From positions 78,787 to 101,031 of the forward strand of contig NW_019776158.1 of assembly GCF_001039355.2 (NCBI RefSeq): a stretch of DNA of 22,245 nucleotides, in the 5' to 3' direction. Shown in pieces: positions 18,626-22,245 of this stretch. This DNA is from Lingula anatina. Lineage: Eukaryota > Brachiopoda > Lingulata > Lingulida > Lingulidae. The position numbers and the translations under genes were made by a program. Numbering within the stretch: position 1 is the stretch's first letter; each line of letters opens with the position of its first letter. The notes under the pieces are model-generated. The model did not search any database and was not told where the DNA came from. It saw nothing but the letters and a program-made list of their open reading frames with translations.

Positions 18626-21080
18626 TTGTCCGCTGACTTCAGGCGTTTATAGAAAGCTTATGTTTAAGTAACTCACGTGATTGACGTAGGGTGGGCGCGT
18701 CCTATGACACATTGTTTCGGTGTTGACATTTGACCTCGGCTTATGCTGTTGGAATTTAAAGATATTTGGCTATAAATGATATGGCATTTTACTGAAATGC
18801 ACGGATTTCTTTTATATACTGTACTTTTGCATCACCGTGTTAACTCAAAATTACAAGCAATCAAAAGAAATTTTATTGTGACTTTTATTCGTAAGTCTTT
18901 GTACGAAGGGCTTAACCGTCCAATAAAAAATACACTTTATTTTGTATTTTGACTTTTGCTCAATTGGGGGAAATTTGACCAGCAGTTGGAGCAAAATTCT
19001 GCTGAGAAATCTGTCTGTGCAAAGGATTTTTTAATCTTTTTTATGAAATAAAGATGACATTTTTCCTTCAAGTAAAACGATTCCACTGCTTAATACCAAT
19101 CTAAGAGACCTCCTTGAGTTGGTTTAAAGTAATTACCCCTTAATGCTCAGAGTTTGACCCCAGAAGATGTTATTGATATAAATTTGCTGTACAATCGAAT
19201 GAAAATCATTATTTGGGGATATGAAAAGAAGTCGTATTTATATTTGTTATTACAGCTTATACATGGTGACGCCATTTTGATTCGCCATGACGTCAAAAGA
19301 ATGCCGTTTGCGTATCAGTCATTCTTTGCTAGTGGTGCACTGCAGGGGGGCCATAACAAGAATGTTATTTAAATTTAGATAGCCAACCAAATTCTCATGA
19401 CATCGTTGTGTATGTTTCAATAACAAATCAAAGAAGCTGCATGAGCAAGGAGGATGTTGTTATAAAAGCAAAAAAATAGAAAAAGCAGAAAATATATCGA
19501 AATAACCCTCAAAATGGCGTCCTTTTTTGTGGAATTTTGACCCTACCTCTATTTAAGAACAGTTTGTTTAGGGTTTGAATGGATTATTGAAGCAGGAAAT
19601 ACATCTACTGCAAGAAGATATAATAAACAGAATGTGCAAATTGTTATTTAATTAAAAATTTATTTGAAGTCACTGAAAAATGATCACAAAATTAGCTTAA
19701 CTTACGATACNTAAATAAAATATGTGCATTATTCCTCTGTGTTTGTCAATTCCATTTTAAAAGCATGTGAAAGTGGTGTGCCCCTCATGAATGAAGTGTG
19801 TATGGATAATAGCAAAAATATTGTTATTATTTACATGATTATAAAAAAGTTTTTGTACCCGCGTCAATAACGTTACCGTGACCCACATATTCATCATTTT
19901 TATTAATTATGAAATGTGGATTAAATTCTTCAAAACCAGTTTTGAAGCATTGAGACAACACCCCCTTATGATTTAAACTAAAACTGAAAACATTCCCTTC
20001 GACTTTCATTAGTTTGTGCAAAATATATTACCCAGGGTAACGCGTCTTGGATTTGGTGGGTATAGCTGTTCAACTCTCCTGTGTGCCCTAAAAAGGGCAG
20101 CTGCTGTTTCCCTTTTTATGAAATGATAAACTGTGATGGTGTAGCTATCACATCGCAAAATTACAGCTTCCCAGGGAGAGTTTGAAATTTTCGGTCAAAT
20201 TCAACATTTTGTAACCACTAGCAAAGAATGACAGGTATACATCAACGCTTTTGTAAGGGCAATTTTATTTCAGTACATGTACATTCGTCGTTATTACCAA
20301 TAAATCTTAACAACGAACAATCGAATTCAGCTTTATTGTTAAGAATATGCCTCCTTTCTTCGAGCTGTAAAATGTGTTTTTTCTTTTTTTTTATTTCGAA
20401 GATTTGATATGCATGTTTTTGCACTGGTGAACATGGCATGTCTATTTCTATCATTTGTAAAGGTTTTATGACATATCAAATTATATATAGGTAACATAGT
20501 TATTTATAGCAAGTATTAAACTTGTAAAATGATCCGTTGCACCATTTTCAAAGATAGTATTGGGTAACGCACAATAAATAACGTGTATGTATTGATGACA
20601 GGGACAGTTCATTATACGGGGTCTGATTTCTTCTTCACACTTTACACATGCAATGTATGCCTGTCTATCACATTAATCCTTACAGATCATAGTTTTTTTG
20701 TAGAGTAAATGTTTTGCTTCTGTTCTTGTAATAACCAGTCTTGTTGGCTATCCAGGTTATTTAAACTCTAATGGTGTTTCTCACCAATAAGTTAACCAAG
20801 ACAGGTTTTAAAATAGCTGTGTCGCTATGTATTGAACCCTTAAGAGTAAAGGTGACAAAATTTTCGTAGATGCAGCATTATAGAAAGTTACATATTATAT
20901 ACAAACCTATGTTTAGTACATTATACATATACAGAAATGTTACTGATAAAAACGAGAGAAAGTCAAGCTTTAAATAGTAATTAAAATAAAAAAGTATTTA
21001 TATATCGATAAAGAGTTTTCTTATATGCATGCATATGTAGTGTCATTGAAGGTTGCATGTTACATTGAATCCTTTGCTTA
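18626..21080. other. Long stretch without a supported gene
   Basis: AT-rich DNA. GACGCCATTTTG occurs at 19268 and in the opposite sense at about 19511, and TTTGACCC phrases recur at about 19153 and 19538, hinting at an old repeat. One undetermined base (n) lies at 19711. The frames at 19154-19372, 19839-20021 and 20242-20454 show no family resemblance. Confidence 0.45.
19288..19295. promoter_or_regulatory. Perfect CRE palindrome TGACGTCA
   Basis: Full 8-bp CREB/ATF-type site in CCATGACGTCAAAA. No promoter or start site could be placed next to it. Confidence 0.35.
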
Positions 21081-21087
21081 GTGCATC

Positions 21088-21155
21088 ATATATAATAATA
21101 ATAATTATTATTATAATTATTATTTTATATTTATTATATAATATTAAATATTATT

Positions 21156-21203
<48 letters not shown>

Positions 21204-21206
21204 TTA
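21088..21206. repeat. AT-rich microsatellite cluster
   Basis: TAATAATAATAATTATTATT is followed by TTATATAATATTAAATATT and then a long TTTA run (about 21157-21206). This is simple sequence, partly self-complementary. Confidence 0.85.
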
Positions 21207-21399
21207 ATAGTCGAATTATATAAAAACGTTCCTTTGTATTATATTTGTATTATTATTTGCAAATGAATAATCAAATTCTTAGGTGATAAGAAAAAGAAGT
21301 CTGTAAGTGACGCTGTGGTATTCCGAAGCTTACATGCCACACATTTTCCTCGGAGCTACACCACTGGAAATAAATGAACCCTTATTTTTGATAAATGCC

Positions 21400-21600
21400 A
21401 CTAATTACCATGCCTTAGTAATGCTTACTTAGGTTCTCTTTTACGGCGTGAAATAAAATAATTTCATTAATTAGGCACATAATGCAGAAAGCAATTACAC
21501 GGCGAATTTTTGCATATTTATAGAAATTTGCATGGCATTAATTAGTATTTAGTCGTTTTTCTCATTTTTCTCGAAAGAATGATTTAATTAATCTGAGAAA
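21400..21600. promoter_or_regulatory. Cluster of homeodomain and POU-type sites, candidate enhancer
   Basis: Within 200 bp there are ATTAATTA at 21466-21473 and at 21537-21544, TTAATTAA at 21584-21591, CTAATTACC near 21402, GCAATTAC at 21491-21498, and the consensus octamer ATTTGCAT at 21526-21533, eleven bases from the second ATTAATTA core. TTTGCATATTTAT at about 21509 is octamer-like too. TAAT cores bind homeodomains and ATTTGCAT binds POU factors (established knowledge). Enhancer function is inference, because AT-rich DNA produces TAAT cores by chance. Confidence 0.35.
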
Positions 21601-22245
21601 CGACAGTGCGCAGTTATTGAACGGTTCCGGTTGGTTGATGACAAAGTCCAATAAACAGCTATCAAGTCACTTAAGAAGGCCTATTCATCTCCAATTGTTG
21701 ATTGCAAGCTAAGGCAACATTTGAGCAAACCTGGCAAACTATTCTAAAACTTTCACATGCACGCTACCCTTTTTCTCTTAATCACAGAATGTTCTTTCGT
21801 ACACGAGGCCTGCCCTGGTTGTTAACCAGAGACTGAGAAAGCGAGAGACAGACGCAATGACGGAAAGAAGGAGTGCCAAACAGACGGACGAACAGACAGA
21901 CACATTGACACTTATTTATGGTTCAACATAGTTCGCTTTGACGAAAAGATTTAATTCGCACAAATTTTAGTTAAATGCTGTAGTTGCAGCTTAGCAAACC
22001 CAGCCAAGTAGATGAAGAGAGAATTATTTGAACATGGTCCTATGATGAAGACAGGCAAGGGAGTCAAACATCATATTAAACCACCATTCCGGGGCAATAG
22101 ATCCAACAAATGGTTACTAATACGGTGTAAGAAGATGATGACGAATTGCACATTAGGCGAACAATGGGTCATTTCGATATAAAACGATCCACAGCACAAC
22201 ACTGATAAGAGACGGCGCGTAATATACTGGTCTAGTTTGGGAGTT
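21601..22245. other. Non-coding stretch to the window end
   Basis: No exon, repeat or RNA gene recognised. A GACAGACGCAATGACGG / GACGGACGAACAGACAGACAC purine-rich tract lies at about 21846-21902. Confidence 0.45.

Noticed and set aside
20070-20185. CAACTCTCCTG and CAGGGAGAGTTTG as terminal inverted repeats of a small element
   Set aside because: Only about 10 bp pair, with indels, and no target duplication or longer arm could be found.

Overview
The window looks like AT-rich, intron- and repeat-rich nuclear DNA from an invertebrate animal, most likely marine. The L2/CR1-type non-LTR retrotransposon remnant, the TA-flanked inverted-repeat elements, the ATT and TTTA microsatellites and exon-sized islands of coding potential with GT/AG borders all point that way. 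The RT sequence resembles elements I know from hemichordates, amphioxus and echinoderms, but I cannot fix the phylum from the sequence alone. There is no bacterial-style gene organisation, no rRNA and no recognisable tRNA. Nearly all open frames in the window are chance.

Layout. 1-275: degenerate 12-bp minisatellite. 853-1080: short TA-flanked inverted-repeat element (MITE). 2318-2413: small tandem duplication. 3530-3980: copy 1 of a dispersed repeat. 4995-5385: the best host gene candidate, one exon of a secreted neuropeptide-type precursor on the plus strand. It has a signal peptide, a four-cysteine segment and a C-terminal Asn-Arg-Phe followed by Gly-Lys-Arg. A second MITE (5466-5710) lies about 80 bp inside the following intron, and a possible phase-compatible downstream exon ends at 6570. 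8860-9230: a TTTG microsatellite followed by repeat-like DNA. 9300-9590: three copies of an about 70-bp repeat. 9814-9912: a candidate symmetric phase-1 exon on the minus strand. 12680-13434: copy 2 of the dispersed repeat, carrying an insertion. 13690-16091: a 5'-truncated, frameshifted L2/CR1-like LINE with a nested insertion and an ATT tail. 16897-17012: an open frame ending in a duplicated 18-residue cysteine-rich unit. 17343-17474: a strong inverted repeat (hairpin). 18349-18625: two overlapping frames that read like one damaged coding stretch. 21400-21600: a dense cluster of homeodomain and POU-like sites, a plausible enhancer.

How the parts relate. I see no pathway or operon; this is one or a few host genes, mostly introns, scattered among transposon remnants. 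The main candidate for something undescribed is the four-cysteine, RFamide-ending precursor at 5009-5385. Its family assignment needs a homology search that I could not run. All splice sites, start choices and family names below are read by eye.
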